Below, piece by piece: positions 1 to 7,872 of a DNA stretch of 64,000 bases. A model generated the notes under the pieces. That model made no database searches. It was not told where the DNA came from and saw only the letters and a program-made list of their open reading frames with translations. Source of the DNA: Haliangium sp963772315 (lineage in GTDB: Bacteria > Myxococcota_A > Polyangia > Haliangiales > Haliangiaceae). Numbering within the stretch: the first letter of the stretch is position 1; every line of letters begins with the position of its first letter. The stretch covers positions 186,001 through 250,000 of the forward strand of contig CAVYWJ010000003.1 in NCBI GenBank assembly GCA_963772315.1. The letters are read 5' to 3'. The position numbers were made by a program, and so were the translations under genes.

Positions 1-77
1 CTCCTTCCTCGGCGTGGTTTCCTGCACCCTGCTTGGCCTCCGTCGGCTGTGCTCGAACGGAACCTTGCCGGCCTCTA

Positions 78-290
78 TCAGCCGCTCGCCCACCTCATCC
101 ATTTCCTCAATGCATCGACTGAGAGTCCCAGTTCCCCTGCAATTTCCCTGATCGTCGCCCCTTCTCTTTGCCTCTCCCTCCCATACTCTGTCACTTCTCT
201 CTTGAGCTCTGCACCATAACGCCGGGCCCCCCAGGAGGTCCTCGGCGCTTCCTGCACCCGTCGTGCTAGTTCTTCTCGTCGTGATTTCAT
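78..290 (-). CDS. Small helix-turn-helix protein, possible transposase OrfA fragment
   Basis: This is a 70-residue basic protein. Its C-terminal half (about residues 44-66, ATIREIAGELGLSVDALRKW) reads as a helix-turn-helix of the kind found in transposase accessory proteins. The N-terminal half is rich in Arg and Glu. Just past the stop, another frame stays open towards the window edge (RLIEAGKVPFEH and following), so a frameshift may have shortened a longer protein. No partner transposase is visible because the window ends here. The reading as an IS remnant is inference; a stand-alone small DNA-binding protein is also possible. Confidence 0.4.
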   Translation of the reverse strand: MKSRREELARRVQEAPRTSWGARRYGAELKREVTEYGRERQREGATIREIAGELGLSVDALRKWMRWASG

Positions 291-389
291 TTTTGACCTC
301 CACGACGATCTCGCATCCTTTCACCAGCCCGCACACGACGGGCTAGCGCGAGTGCTTACGAACCAGCCGCGCGTGAAGCATTCAACCTC

Positions 390-977
390 GTGGCCGAGCC
401 GGTCAGGAACGGCCAGCGTTACCGGCTGTTGCACCAGGGCGATCCAGTCTCGTACGAGCGGGCCGTGCATGGCCTTTGTGAGGAGCGCGAGGTGCGGGAG
501 CTCCTTGCCGAGTGCCTGCGGGCTGCCTCCTACGAGGCCTTCTTCTGGGAGACACCACTGGTCGCATCTGCAAGCCGCGATCGAGCGTTCGAGCTCGTGC
601 TCATCGACAGCCCGGCTCTCGCGCGGGTGGCCGCGGAACCAGCTCCCTTTGCCCGTCAGCTCGGGGACACCACGGGCTCATGCGTGACGTTCCCCAACCT
701 GAGCGGTGATGCCTGGCTGGTGGTGCCGCGCGCGCTCGCAGAACACGAGCACTATGCACACCTCGCGCGGTTCGTACGCGGTGCTCCGCGCGCCCAGGTG
801 GATGAGCTCCTCCGCGCCGTGGGCCTGGCGATCACGCGCTGGTGGTCCGAGCGTGCCGAGCCATGCTGGGTCAGCACCGCTGGCCTCGGCGTCCACTGGC
901 TGCACGTGCGCCTGGACATGCGGCCGAAGTATTACAGCTACGAGCCCTACAAGACTCGCAGCGTCCGGGCAGCCTGA
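390..977 (+). CDS. DUF6940-like protein, copy 1 (5' end replaced)
   Basis: The 195-residue product closely matches the gene at 10048-10668 over its whole length, with no indels across 588 bp. The family resembles DUF6940: conserved blocks are FFWETP, FELVLIDSPALAR, FPNLSGDAWLVVPR, YAHLARFVRGAP, VSTAGLGVHWLHVRLD and RPKYYSYEPYK. Function is unknown. Similarity between the copies begins exactly at the GTG codon used here. The 11 N-terminal residues of the second copy are replaced by unrelated sequence, so this copy probably lost its native start and promoter. It may still be translated from GTG or as part of an upstream open frame. The pair forms direct repeats about 9.7 kb apart. Confidence 0.7.
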   Translation: MAEPVRNGQRYRLLHQGDPVSYERAVHGLCEEREVRELLAECLRAASYEAFFWETPLVASASRDRAFELVLIDSPALARVAAEPAPFARQLGDTTGSCVTFPNLSGDAWLVVPRALAEHEHYAHLARFVRGAPRAQVDELLRAVGLAITRWWSERAEPCWVSTAGLGVHWLHVRLDMRPKYYSYEPYKTRSVRAA

Positions 978-992
978 GCACGAGCGGCCAGC

Positions 993-1060
993 GATCTCGG
1001 CCCCGCGGGCGGTGACATCTTCCTCCACCCGGGCGTTGCTCCCATGCATCACCACTGAGC
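993..1060 (+). pseudogene. Fragment of a SitA-like (DUF2380-type) toxin gene
   Basis: Bases 993-1032 are identical to 4351-4390 inside the toxin gene of this window. The reading frame gives DLGPAGGDIFLHPGVAPMHH and then a stop after one more His. The parent toxin reads DLGPAGGDIFLHPDIAPMHG at the same place. The fragment lies directly after DUF6940 copy 1, so a second toxin allele was probably present and was lost by recombination. Nothing downstream continues the toxin frame. Confidence 0.6.
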
Positions 1061-1367
1061 CTCTGGGCCGTGGCAATGGTGCGGCCGTTGATAGTGCCGT
1101 GCGGTGGTGCGGCGCGCCGAGCCCTGCGCGATGGTGAAACATGGCGGCGGGATCGCGCCGGGACTACGATGCTGGTCATGGGTAATGAGAGGGAGCGGCG
1201 CTCGCCTGTCGGGACACCGGCAAGCGAGCCTGGCCTGACCAGGCTGCCGACATCGCGAGGTAAACCGGGTGGGTCTTCGACAAGCGCGAAGCTGCCGGTG
1301 CAGCGCCGGCAGCGCACGGGTGGCGACCCGGCGGCGGGTCCGGGCGAAGGCGTGGCAGCATCTCGTA
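1061..1367. other. Gene-poor stretch between toxin fragment and small ORF
   Basis: About 300 bases show no convincing gene. Open frames here are long only because of high GC and have no recognisable protein pattern. No repeat, promoter or RNA gene was recognised. It probably represents rearrangement debris between the toxin fragment and the next short coding frame. Confidence 0.4.
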
Positions 1368-1630
1368 TGCGAGCGATCGAGGGGCCGCTGAGGCCGGGCG
1401 AGCGGAGCGTCTCGGGAGATGTCGAGGTCGAGCAGCTGAGCGCCGAGCGCGCGGTGATCCGGCGCGGGGACGACGTGATCACCATCGAGGGGAGTCGCCA
1501 CAGGAATGAGGGCTACGCGTTCCATATCGAGGCTGCGGGCGCCGATGCGGGGCAGCGCGTGGTGCGCATCGCGGCCACGGTCGATGTCGCGATCCACGAG
1601 GAGCATGGCAAGGCGCTCGGACTGGTGTGA
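1368..1630 (+). CDS. Hypothetical protein upstream of the IS-interrupted gene
   Basis: The 87-residue product starts MRAIEGPLRPGERS and contains an alternating beta-strand-like pattern (VIRRGDDVITIEG, RVVRIAATVDVAIHEEHGKA). The frame is open much further upstream, but the composition becomes non-protein-like there, so the ATG at 1368 is preferred. The stop at 1628-1630 is one base before the GTG that may start the next gene, which suggests translational coupling to the locus that ends in the toxin/immunity pair. I do not recognise a family. Confidence 0.45.
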
Positions 1631-1706
1631 TGTGAGCCGCGTGGCCGAGCCGGCGCTGGCGCGCACGGTGGCGTCTGCGCCCGCGCGGTCGGGCATGGGC
1701 GGGATC

Positions 1707-3659
1707 CTAGGTGACTGGTGCTTTTCGTGCGGGTCCGGATTGCCCGGTGCGAGGAGGCGGGTTAGGAAGGGAGCATGACGATGGGTCGTGCGCCCAAGCA
1801 TGGGGATCTGTTCTCCTCGACGGTGGACTATTGCAGACTGAAGCTGGGTCCGACGTCGATCTACCGACTCCTGCACGAGCATTGCCATCGGCTGTTCCCC
1901 GACGAGATGTTCGCGGATCTGTTCGAGGACATCGGGCGGGAATCGATACCGCCGCAGATCGTGGCGGTGGTGATGGTGCTGCAGCGGCTGGAAGGGCTGT
2001 CGGATCGCGAGGCGGTGGAGCGGTTTGCGGATGACCTGCGGTGGAAGTACGCAGCCGGGGGCTTGTCGTTCGATCACGCCGGGTTCGTGCACACGGTGCT
2101 GGTGAGGATGCGGGCCAAGCTGCAAAGATCGGCGCGGCCCGGTCGAATCTTCGAAGTGGCCCTGGAGGCGGCGCGGGATGCTGGGATGCTGGGGCGGAAG
2201 CGGGTGCTGGACTCGACGCCGCTCTACGATGCGGTGGCGACGCAGGACACGGTGACCATGATCCGGGCGGCGCTCCGGGGACTCTTGCGAGTTGCCGGCG
2301 AGCCGCTGCAGGCCGAGCTGCGCGGGGTGCTCCGGCGAGACGACGACTACGTGTCGGCAGGCAAGCCAGCATGTGACTGGACGGATAAGAAGGCCCGAGA
2401 CCAGCTGGTCGATGAGCTGTGCCGGGACGCCTACGCCGTGCTGGCCGCGCTCGATGACCGGCTGCTGAGCGGCGAGGTGCGCCAGGCCAGCGAGCTCCTG
2501 GCGACCGTGGTGGGGCAGGATATCGAAAGCACGGAGGACGGACGATTTCGGATTGCCCGGCGGGTTGCGAAGGACCGTGTGATCTCGACCGTGGATCCCG
2601 AAGCGCGCCATGGCCACAAGACCTCGGCGCGCGGGTTCGATGGCTACAAGGGCCACATCAGCATCGACCCCGACAGCGAGATCATCACCGCGACGGCCGT
2701 GACTCCTGGCAATGCGGGAGATGGCAGCGTGGCCAAGGAGCTGCTTGCCGAAGCCCTGCCAGCCAGCAAGGAATCATCGGGGAAGCCTTCGGTCGATGCC
2801 GAGACTGGGTCTGGAGATGAACCGGTCGATGTCACCGGTTCGAGCTCTCACCCGAATACCGAGCCAGCACACCTCGAGGGTGACGAGCCACCTGCGGTTG
2901 CCGTCGTCCACGAGTCTGCCTCCCTCGAAGTCTACGGCGACTCTGCCTACGGCGCGGGCGAGATCCTGGCCCACCTGGACGAACACGCGGTCACGGCTTA
3001 CGTGAAGGTGCAGCCACCGGCGGCGCCCCAGGGAAAGCTCTCCAAGGACAGCTTCTCCATCGATCTCGCGCAAGCCACGGTGACCTGCCCCGCGCAGCAC
3101 ACCGTTCCCATCCGCTTCCAAGGCAACTCTGCTCTTGCTCGATTTGGCGCTCATTGCAGCCAGTGCCCGCTACGCGCCCAGTGCACGGACAGCCGAGAGG
3201 GGCGCACGATTCGGATCCATCCTCACGAATCATTACTGGCGCGCGCCCGCCAGCAACAACGCTCCGATCCTGCCTGGCAAGAACGTTACCGGGCGACACG
3301 ACCCAAGGTCGAACGCAAGCTGGCCCACCTGATGCGGCGCAAGCACGGAGGCCGACGGGCTCGCCTGCGAGGTGTGATCCGCATCGCCTGGGACTTCGCC
3401 TTGCTCGCCGCTGCGGCCAACCTGCAGCGACTGGCGCGATTTCTCAACGCGCCCCGAGTTCCCACCGCCTCCCCGGCCGCCTCATGAGGCTGGGGCAGCC
3501 CTGGGGCCGCTCCGGCAGGCTCCAAACCCGTTCTCGCACCCTGCAACGGCCGCTTCCGCCCTGATTCACGACCATCTTCGGCTGAGCTTCGCCGGCCAAG
3601 ATCGACCCCTGTTCAAACCCAGGCTCCTCCCAACCCGGCTCTAAGCACCAGCCACCTAG
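1707..3659 (+). mobile_element. IS1182-type insertion sequence with CTAG target duplication
   Basis: Imperfect terminal inverted repeats bound the element: CTAGGTGACTGGTGCTT at 1707-1723 and the complement of CTAGGTGGCTGGTGCTT at 3643-3659. The outermost CTAG on each side is best read as a 4-bp target duplication, because deleting everything between restores one open frame in the interrupted gene. That makes the element proper 1711-3655. It contains one transposase gene on the plus strand. The structure looks complete and possibly mobile. Confidence 0.85.
1775..3487 (+). CDS. IS1182-family transposase
   Basis: The 570-residue protein has the IS1182/IS5-like layout. The N-terminal domain (about 20-130, IGRESIPPQIVAVVMVLQRL, GLSDREAVERFADDLRWKYA) is typical of DUF772. 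A DDE core follows, with LDSTPLYDAV near 205 and GHKTSARGFDGYKGHISID near 295. A Cys-rich C-terminal part (CSQCPLRAQC) precedes the last helix. An acidic, Ser-rich insertion (about 335-385) interrupts the catalytic region. It would cut and join the element's ends. No internal stop or frameshift is visible. Confidence 0.9.
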   Translation: MTMGRAPKHGDLFSSTVDYCRLKLGPTSIYRLLHEHCHRLFPDEMFADLFEDIGRESIPPQIVAVVMVLQRLEGLSDREAVERFADDLRWKYAAGGLSFDHAGFVHTVLVRMRAKLQRSARPGRIFEVALEAARDAGMLGRKRVLDSTPLYDAVATQDTVTMIRAALRGLLRVAGEPLQAELRGVLRRDDDYVSAGKPACDWTDKKARDQLVDELCRDAYAVLAALDDRLLSGEVRQASELLATVVGQDIESTEDGRFRIARRVAKDRVISTVDPEARHGHKTSARGFDGYKGHISIDPDSEIITATAVTPGNAGDGSVAKELLAEALPASKESSGKPSVDAETGSGDEPVDVTGSSSHPNTEPAHLEGDEPPAVAVVHESASLEVYGDSAYGAGEILAHLDEHAVTAYVKVQPPAAPQGKLSKDSFSIDLAQATVTCPAQHTVPIRFQGNSALARFGAHCSQCPLRAQCTDSREGRTIRIHPHESLLARARQQQRSDPAWQERYRATRPKVERKLAHLMRRKHGGRRARLRGVIRIAWDFALLAAAANLQRLARFLNAPRVPTASPAAS

Positions 3660-4260
3660 AGCTGCAGGATGCGCAGGGCGCCACGCTCACGCTCGACAGC
3701 TGCATCCTGAACATTGACCGCGCGGACGATGACGCGCGTTTCTTTTACTCGATCGATCCGGTTTGGTCGGGGGCGGATGGTCGCGAGCGCATCGTGCACA
3801 TCGTGGCCACGCCGGGCGTGCGCGCCGAGGCCAGGGATTCGCTCACGCTCGCCCCTATGGAGGAGGCGACGGGCGGTTGGACAGGCTACGACCGCATGCT
3901 CGTACCGCACCTGGTGCACGTGCAGGACCCGGCGCTGGTGCCGGCGCAGGGCACCCTGATCGATCCCAAGCGCTACCTGCACGGGCAGCGAATCGCCGGC
4001 ATCTCGCATCGATCGGAGCGGCATAGCCTGCTGGCCATGACCGGCACCGACGGCGTCACCGTGCGCGAGAGCGTCACCGGCGCGGCCGTGCGCATCGCTG
4101 CACGTGACCCCGAGGTGGGGGCGCGCTTCGCGTATCAGATCGTCACGCCGGACCAGAAGCGCGAGATCGGCGGCGAGACCGAGATCCGTGTGCTGACGGG
4201 GCCGGGCGTGGACATCGAGATCCTCGAAGCCGGCTTGCGCCCGCCGATGGGCTCAAGCGC

Positions 4261-4800
4261 GTGAGCCTCGCGCTGCGCACCGGCACGGACGCCCACCCCG
4301 ACGATCTACGCCACGTGCGCGAGAGCCTCACAGCGCTGGGCTTCCACACCGATCTCGGCCCCGCGGGCGGTGACATCTTCCTCCACCCGGACATTGCCCC
4401 GATGCACGGCATGCACGCGCTCGGTGAAGGCCCCGAGGTCGCGGCCGTGCGCGAGACCGCCCGCCGCGGCGCAGGGGTAGCCCGTCCCGTACGGCATCAC
4501 CTCTTCCCGCAGGAACACCGCAAGTGGTTCGAGGAGCGCGGCTTCGTCGGCAAGCTCGACATCGACAACTTCACCGTCGAGCTCGAAGAAGCCATGCATC
4601 AAGCCGCCCACGGTGGCGGCAACTGGCGCCTGGGCCGTGCCTGGCCGGGGGAGTGGAATCGACGAGTGATGTTCGTACTGCAGGAGCGAGAGGAGGAAAT
4701 CGGACGGCGTATGAAGCCAGACGAAATTCTCGACATCGTTCGAGACCTCATGCCGCAGTACAATATCGACGGGCCCTTCCGCCCATACAGAGGACGGTGA
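4261..4800 (+). CDS. SitA-like polymorphic toxin C-terminal domain (DUF2380-type)
   Basis: The 179-residue product carries the hallmark run of this myxobacterial toxin family: RHHLFPQEHRKWFEERGF (about 80-97), then a segment with HQAAHGGGNWRLGR and PGEWNRRVM, and a C-terminal PFRPYRG. Family knowledge: related SitA lipoproteins are exchanged between siblings through TraA/TraB outer-membrane exchange. The paired His residues of HHLFPQ suggest an HNH-like nuclease, which is inference. Unlike typical SitA proteins it has no lipoprotein signal. It starts with GTG overlapping the stop of the IS-split gene, so delivery may have depended on that partner. The next gene follows after one base and is the immunity candidate. 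Confidence 0.7.
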   Translation: MSLALRTGTDAHPDDLRHVRESLTALGFHTDLGPAGGDIFLHPDIAPMHGMHALGEGPEVAAVRETARRGAGVARPVRHHLFPQEHRKWFEERGFVGKLDIDNFTVELEEAMHQAAHGGGNWRLGRAWPGEWNRRVMFVLQEREEEIGRRMKPDEILDIVRDLMPQYNIDGPFRPYRGR

Positions 4801-4801
4801 C

Positions 4802-5284
4802 ATGAGAGAGCGGACATGGCACGGTGACTGGCTGGCCAGAGTTCATCAACGTGTACATGCACTCGGCTTCAGCTCTGTATCGGCATTTGCGGACAAGCGA
4901 CCCAAAGCTACTTTGATGCAGCTTGCTGCGGAGCTGGGAGATGACGTCGCCGCGATCCAGATGGAGGGCGCACTCCGCCATGAAGCGGAAAACACCGGAG
5001 GGCTCGAACGATTCGCTCGCGATCTATTGGTCCGTTGTATTCGCAACGACCTACCGATGGGCTGGAACATCGGAGAGAAGTTTGACTTCAATCGGGCCGG
5101 CGTGTTCGCAAGCTGGTCTGCGGGGGTCGAGGGGCTCCTGGACAAGCCAAGTCGCAAAGCAGTGTGGGGCTTCCTGAAAGAGGCGGACATACCTACTGGC
5201 TGGCTGCCTGAAAGTCCGGATGATCCATTCCTCGATCGTGCCTTCGCAGTCCTGCGATTCCAGACTCCCGCTGATAGCGGATAA
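4802..5284 (+). CDS. Putative immunity protein for the SitA-like toxin
   Basis: The 160-residue, mostly helical, cytoplasmic-looking protein has no signal peptide or membrane segment. Its ATG lies one base after the toxin stop (TGAcATG), the spacing expected of a cognate immunity gene. Visible features include a hydrophilic start and a central GWNIGEKFDFNRAGVFASW stretch. It lacks the double CxxCG motif I associate with SitI6 proteins, so it would be a different immunity family. The role rests on position only. The stop is followed at once by the open frame of the nucleosidase gene. Confidence 0.55.
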   Translation: MRERTWHGDWLARVHQRVHALGFSSVSAFADKRPKATLMQLAAELGDDVAAIQMEGALRHEAENTGGLERFARDLLVRCIRNDLPMGWNIGEKFDFNRAGVFASWSAGVEGLLDKPSRKAVWGFLKEADIPTGWLPESPDDPFLDRAFAVLRFQTPADSG

Positions 5285-5320
5285 GTGAGGCTGCGGGTGC
5301 TTGCCATCACGCGTCCAGGC

Positions 5321-6181
5321 ATGAATGGAAGGGTTGCCTTGCGCGCGTCTGTGTACAATCGGAGGCTCGCAAGAAGCCTCGCCGTGATCTCTCGCATCCT
5401 CCCCATCGCAGCGCTGACCATGCTGGCAACGTGTAGCCGCGAGCGCCCGGACGTCGCGCGGCCGGAAACTGCCGCGTCGGAGGCCACACCCAAGGCCACA
5501 ATCGACGTCGTCATCCTGGTCTCGGCCAACGCCGAGTGGCGCGCGCTGCAGCAGGTCATCACGCCCGAGGGCATGGAGACCTCGCCGATGGGCGCGTGGT
5601 TTCCGCGCGAGGTCGTCTTTGCCGACGGCCCCCGGCGCGCGATCTTCTTTCACGGCGGCTGGGGCAAGATCGACGCGGCGGCCTCCACACAATATGTGAT
5701 CGACCGCTGGCGACCGCGCTACCTCATGAACCTCGCCACCTGTGGCGGGCTGCAGGGGCGCGCGAACAAGGGCGATATCTTCCTGATCGAAGAGGCGATC
5801 ACCTACGACATCGAGGAGCGCATGGGCGACAGCGCCGAGGCGATCGCGTATTACACGGTCCGCCTGCCCACGCCCGCGCTGTCGGGCGCGGCCGCGTCGA
5901 GCGTGCGCAAGGGCCGCATCGTCTCCGCGGACCGCGACCTCCGGCCCGCCGACGTCGCCGTGCTGATCCGCAAGTACGACGCCGACATCGCCGACTGGGA
6001 GTCCAGCGCCATCGCGCACGTGGCAAAGCGCAACCAGACCCCGGTGTACATCCTCCGCGGCGTGACCGACGTGGTCAGCGACGCAGGCAGCGAGGCCTAC
6101 GGCAACCTCGAGGGCTTCGAGGCCGAGGCGCAGAAGATCCTTGCGCGCCTCGTCGAGCTGCTCGGCGACGTGACGCTCTAG
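5321..6181 (+). CDS. Lipoprotein nucleosidase of the MTA/SAH nucleosidase-PNP superfamily
   Basis: The protein reads as a phosphorylase/nucleosidase domain. It begins IDVVILVSANAEWRALQQVI, has a LATCGGLQG loop and DIFLIEEAITYDIEERM, and ends in the conserved DWESSAIAHVAKRNQTPVYILRGVTDVV region that carries the catalytic and ribose-binding acids. These enzymes release the base from methylthioadenosine, adenosylhomocysteine or related nucleosides. The N-terminus is unusual: a hydrophobic segment (ISRILPIAALTMLATC) ending in a lipobox-like LATC implies export and lipidation. The frame is open back to GTG 5285, right after the immunity gene. The ATG at 5321 gives a better-sized N-region, but the start is uncertain. 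Confidence 0.7.
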   Translation: MNGRVALRASVYNRRLARSLAVISRILPIAALTMLATCSRERPDVARPETAASEATPKATIDVVILVSANAEWRALQQVITPEGMETSPMGAWFPREVVFADGPRRAIFFHGGWGKIDAAASTQYVIDRWRPRYLMNLATCGGLQGRANKGDIFLIEEAITYDIEERMGDSAEAIAYYTVRLPTPALSGAAASSVRKGRIVSADRDLRPADVAVLIRKYDADIADWESSAIAHVAKRNQTPVYILRGVTDVVSDAGSEAYGNLEGFEAEAQKILARLVELLGDVTL

Positions 6182-6253
6182 CCGAGCTCGGCGCGAACTC
6201 CCAGGTCCGTCCGTCGGAGCCGCAGCGCGTCGTCGCATTGCTCGGTAACTGCA

Positions 6254-6284
6254 TTGGTATAGCCATCACGGCCCTGGGTATAAT
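6254..6284 (+). promoter_or_regulatory. Promoter with perfect TATAAT close to the Sir2 start
   Basis: TATAAT lies at 6279-6284, only six bases before the ATG at 6291. A TTGGTA that could serve as a -35 box is at 6254-6259 with a long 19-base spacer. Transcription from this -10 would begin at or next to the start codon, so the mRNA would be leaderless. No Shine-Dalgarno sequence is present between box and ATG, which fits. Confidence 0.55.
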
Positions 6285-6290
6285 CTGGCC

Positions 6291-7019
6291 ATGAGCCCCG
6301 CTGCACCGCTCGACCCGACCCGATACCGACAGATCGTTTTTTTGACCGGAGCGGGGATCTCGGCAGCGTCGGGGTTGCGAACGTATCGAGGTACCGACGG
6401 CCTCTGGAAGGACGAGGACGCCGATGCCAGAGCCACGGCAGAGGGCTTCGCGCGTGACCCGCTGGGCGCCTGGCGCCTTTTCGGCCCGCTTCGCAAGGCG
6501 GCCCGGGATGCGCTGCCCAACCCCGCGCACGTTGCGCTTGCTGAGCTCGAGCAACGCCTCGAGGGCGCCAGCGTCACCATCATCACCCAGAACGTGGATG
6601 GGCTCCATCAGCGTGCCGGGAGCCGTGGTGTCATCGAGCTTCACGGCTCCGTGCATCGCACCCGGTGCAGCGATCCAGCCTGCGCGCTCGCTCCGTTCGA
6701 TGACCACGACGTGCCGGATGCGGTGCCGCCGTGTCCACGCTGCGGGGCGGCGCTGCGCCCCGACGTCGTGTTCTTCGGCGAGGCCATCCCGGCCGAGGCC
6801 GAGTGGCACGCCAAGCGCAGCCTTCGTGACTGCGCTCTCTTCGTCGCGATCGGCACCTCGGGCACGGTGAGCCCCGCGGCCAGCTTCGTACGCAGCGCCG
6901 AGTACGCGGGGGCGCACACCGTGCTGGTGAACCTCGAGCCGATGCAGCCTCGCCATCCGGCGTTCCAGCGCGAGATCCTGGGGCGGGCCGAGGAGATCGT
7001 GCCCCGGCTCTTTGGCTGA
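6291..7019 (+). CDS. cobB: NAD-dependent protein deacylase, Sir2 family
   Basis: The 242-residue protein is a full-length class III-type sirtuin that removes acyl groups from lysines using NAD. The NAD loop GAGIS is at 20-24, ITQNVDGLH at 98-106, the catalytic His at 118 in ELHGS, and the zinc Cys are 126, 131, 148 and 151 (CPRCG). PDVVFFGEAIP and GTSGTVSPAASF complete the nucleotide pocket. The gene stands alone and its neighbours do not share a pathway. A -10 box six bases upstream suggests a leaderless transcript. The symbol is used for the bacterial family; substrate range is not known. Confidence 0.92.
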   Translation: MSPAAPLDPTRYRQIVFLTGAGISAASGLRTYRGTDGLWKDEDADARATAEGFARDPLGAWRLFGPLRKAARDALPNPAHVALAELEQRLEGASVTIITQNVDGLHQRAGSRGVIELHGSVHRTRCSDPACALAPFDDHDVPDAVPPCPRCGAALRPDVVFFGEAIPAEAEWHAKRSLRDCALFVAIGTSGTVSPAASFVRSAEYAGAHTVLVNLEPMQPRHPAFQREILGRAEEIVPRLFG

Positions 7020-7338
7020 GCCTGCCGGCCACGCGTTCGATCCGGCCGCGCGCGGGCACAGGTTGTGCCCTTCCTCGCCACCAGATACATTGCCTGCTCG
7101 GAAGCTAGCACCAAACGCCTCCGGGACGCTGGAGCGGTGAATGCCGGATTTCCGGCACAGGGTGGGGCTGCCGGAGGGTGAGGGACGAGCGCAGCGGAGA
7201 CGACGCTGCGGCTGAGGACCCGCACTGTTGGTGCGGGGCTGTTGCTGAGCGACGCAAAAGTCGTGGGAACCCGATCAGTTAGAGAATTCTCAAGCGTTTT
7301 GGCTTGGCCCGCACTGATTGTTCTGGTTGAAAGGAGAC

Positions 7339-7872
7339 ATGGACAGGGCAGCCAATTCGACGGAACGGCAACAGCTACGCGATGAGCAGCTCGAGCAGTG
7401 GTGCCAGGAGCACGCGGTGAACATGTCGAGCTTGGATGAGGGGCAGAGATGGGTGGTGTCGGTGGCGCTCATGGTGCTTGGCGTGGTTGGGGAGCTCAAA
7501 CCGCTGCGGCGGCTGTTGGGGTACATGCTGGCCCACAGCGGAATGGGGCTTGGGAGCAGCATGATCGGTTCCCTCATCGGTGTTTCCGACCGGGCGGTAC
7601 GATATACCCAGGCACAGAGCGCACACGGCATGCTGGAATACCTGCGCGACCCGAAGCGCGGCCACGCAGCGCCCAAGCTGAAGCCGGAGCATGCCGGACT
7701 CATCGCCAAGTATCTGGTCGAACATCCCCGAGCCAAGGCGCCGCAGATTCTCCAGTTCGTGGCCGAGACGTTTGGCGTCACGATGGATCGACTGACGCTG
7801 CGCCGCTATCTGGAACGCTACGGGCTCGGCTGTTTGCGCGAAGAGAAGGCGCACAACGCCCCCCTTTTTTAG
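7339..7872 (+). CDS. Transposase frame A (N-terminal part)
   Basis: The 177-residue product starts at ATG 7339 behind a good AAGGAGA ribosome site. It has helical DNA-binding character (MIGSLIGVSDRAVRYTQAQS, LKPEHAGLIAKYLVEHP, FGVTMDRLTLRRYLERYGLG). It ends NAPLF at a TAG that directly follows CCCCTTTTTT. A -1 slip on the final TTT continues into frame B as FLGTTFCGG. The split is probably a programmed frameshift that limits transposase dose, as in other IS. A natural knock-out mutation is the alternative. Confidence 0.75.
   Translation: MDRAANSTERQQLRDEQLEQWCQEHAVNMSSLDEGQRWVVSVALMVLGVVGELKPLRRLLGYMLAHSGMGLGSSMIGSLIGVSDRAVRYTQAQSAHGMLEYLRDPKRGHAAPKLKPEHAGLIAKYLVEHPRAKAPQILQFVAETFGVTMDRLTLRRYLERYGLGCLREEKAHNAPLF
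7861..7872 (+). other. Candidate -1 ribosomal frameshift site
   Basis: The run CCCCTTTTTTAG ends frame A. Zero-frame codons are CCC CTT TTT TAG. A slip of the last TTT codon by one base re-pairs perfectly and reads TTA GGC ACC in frame B. This would join the two halves of the transposase. Confidence 0.6.

Larger units (their letters stand above)
1632..4264 (+). pseudogene. Gene of unknown function split by the IS1182-type element
   Basis: Removing the insertion and one CTAG copy joins 1632-1706 to 3656-4264 in one frame (MGGI then LELQDAQGATLTLDSC). The reconstructed product of about 228 residues starts at GTG 1632. Its C-terminal part has beta-rich segments (ERIVHIVATPGVRAE, YDRMLVPHLVHVQDPALVPA, GETEIRVLTGPGVDIEILEA) and no family I recognise. 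Its stop TGA overlaps the GTG start of the toxin gene (GTGA at 4261-4264), so it was the upstream member of the toxin operon, perhaps a carrier, trafficking or toxin-loading protein. The insertion should abolish full-length product. An internal start in the 3' part could still yield a C-terminal piece. Confidence 0.65.

Noticed and set aside
1049..2656. Long minus-strand frame (535 residues) across the IS transposase
   Set aside because: It lies antisense to a clear IS1182 transposase and has Arg/His/Pro-rich, non-protein-like composition caused by GC-rich codon shadows.
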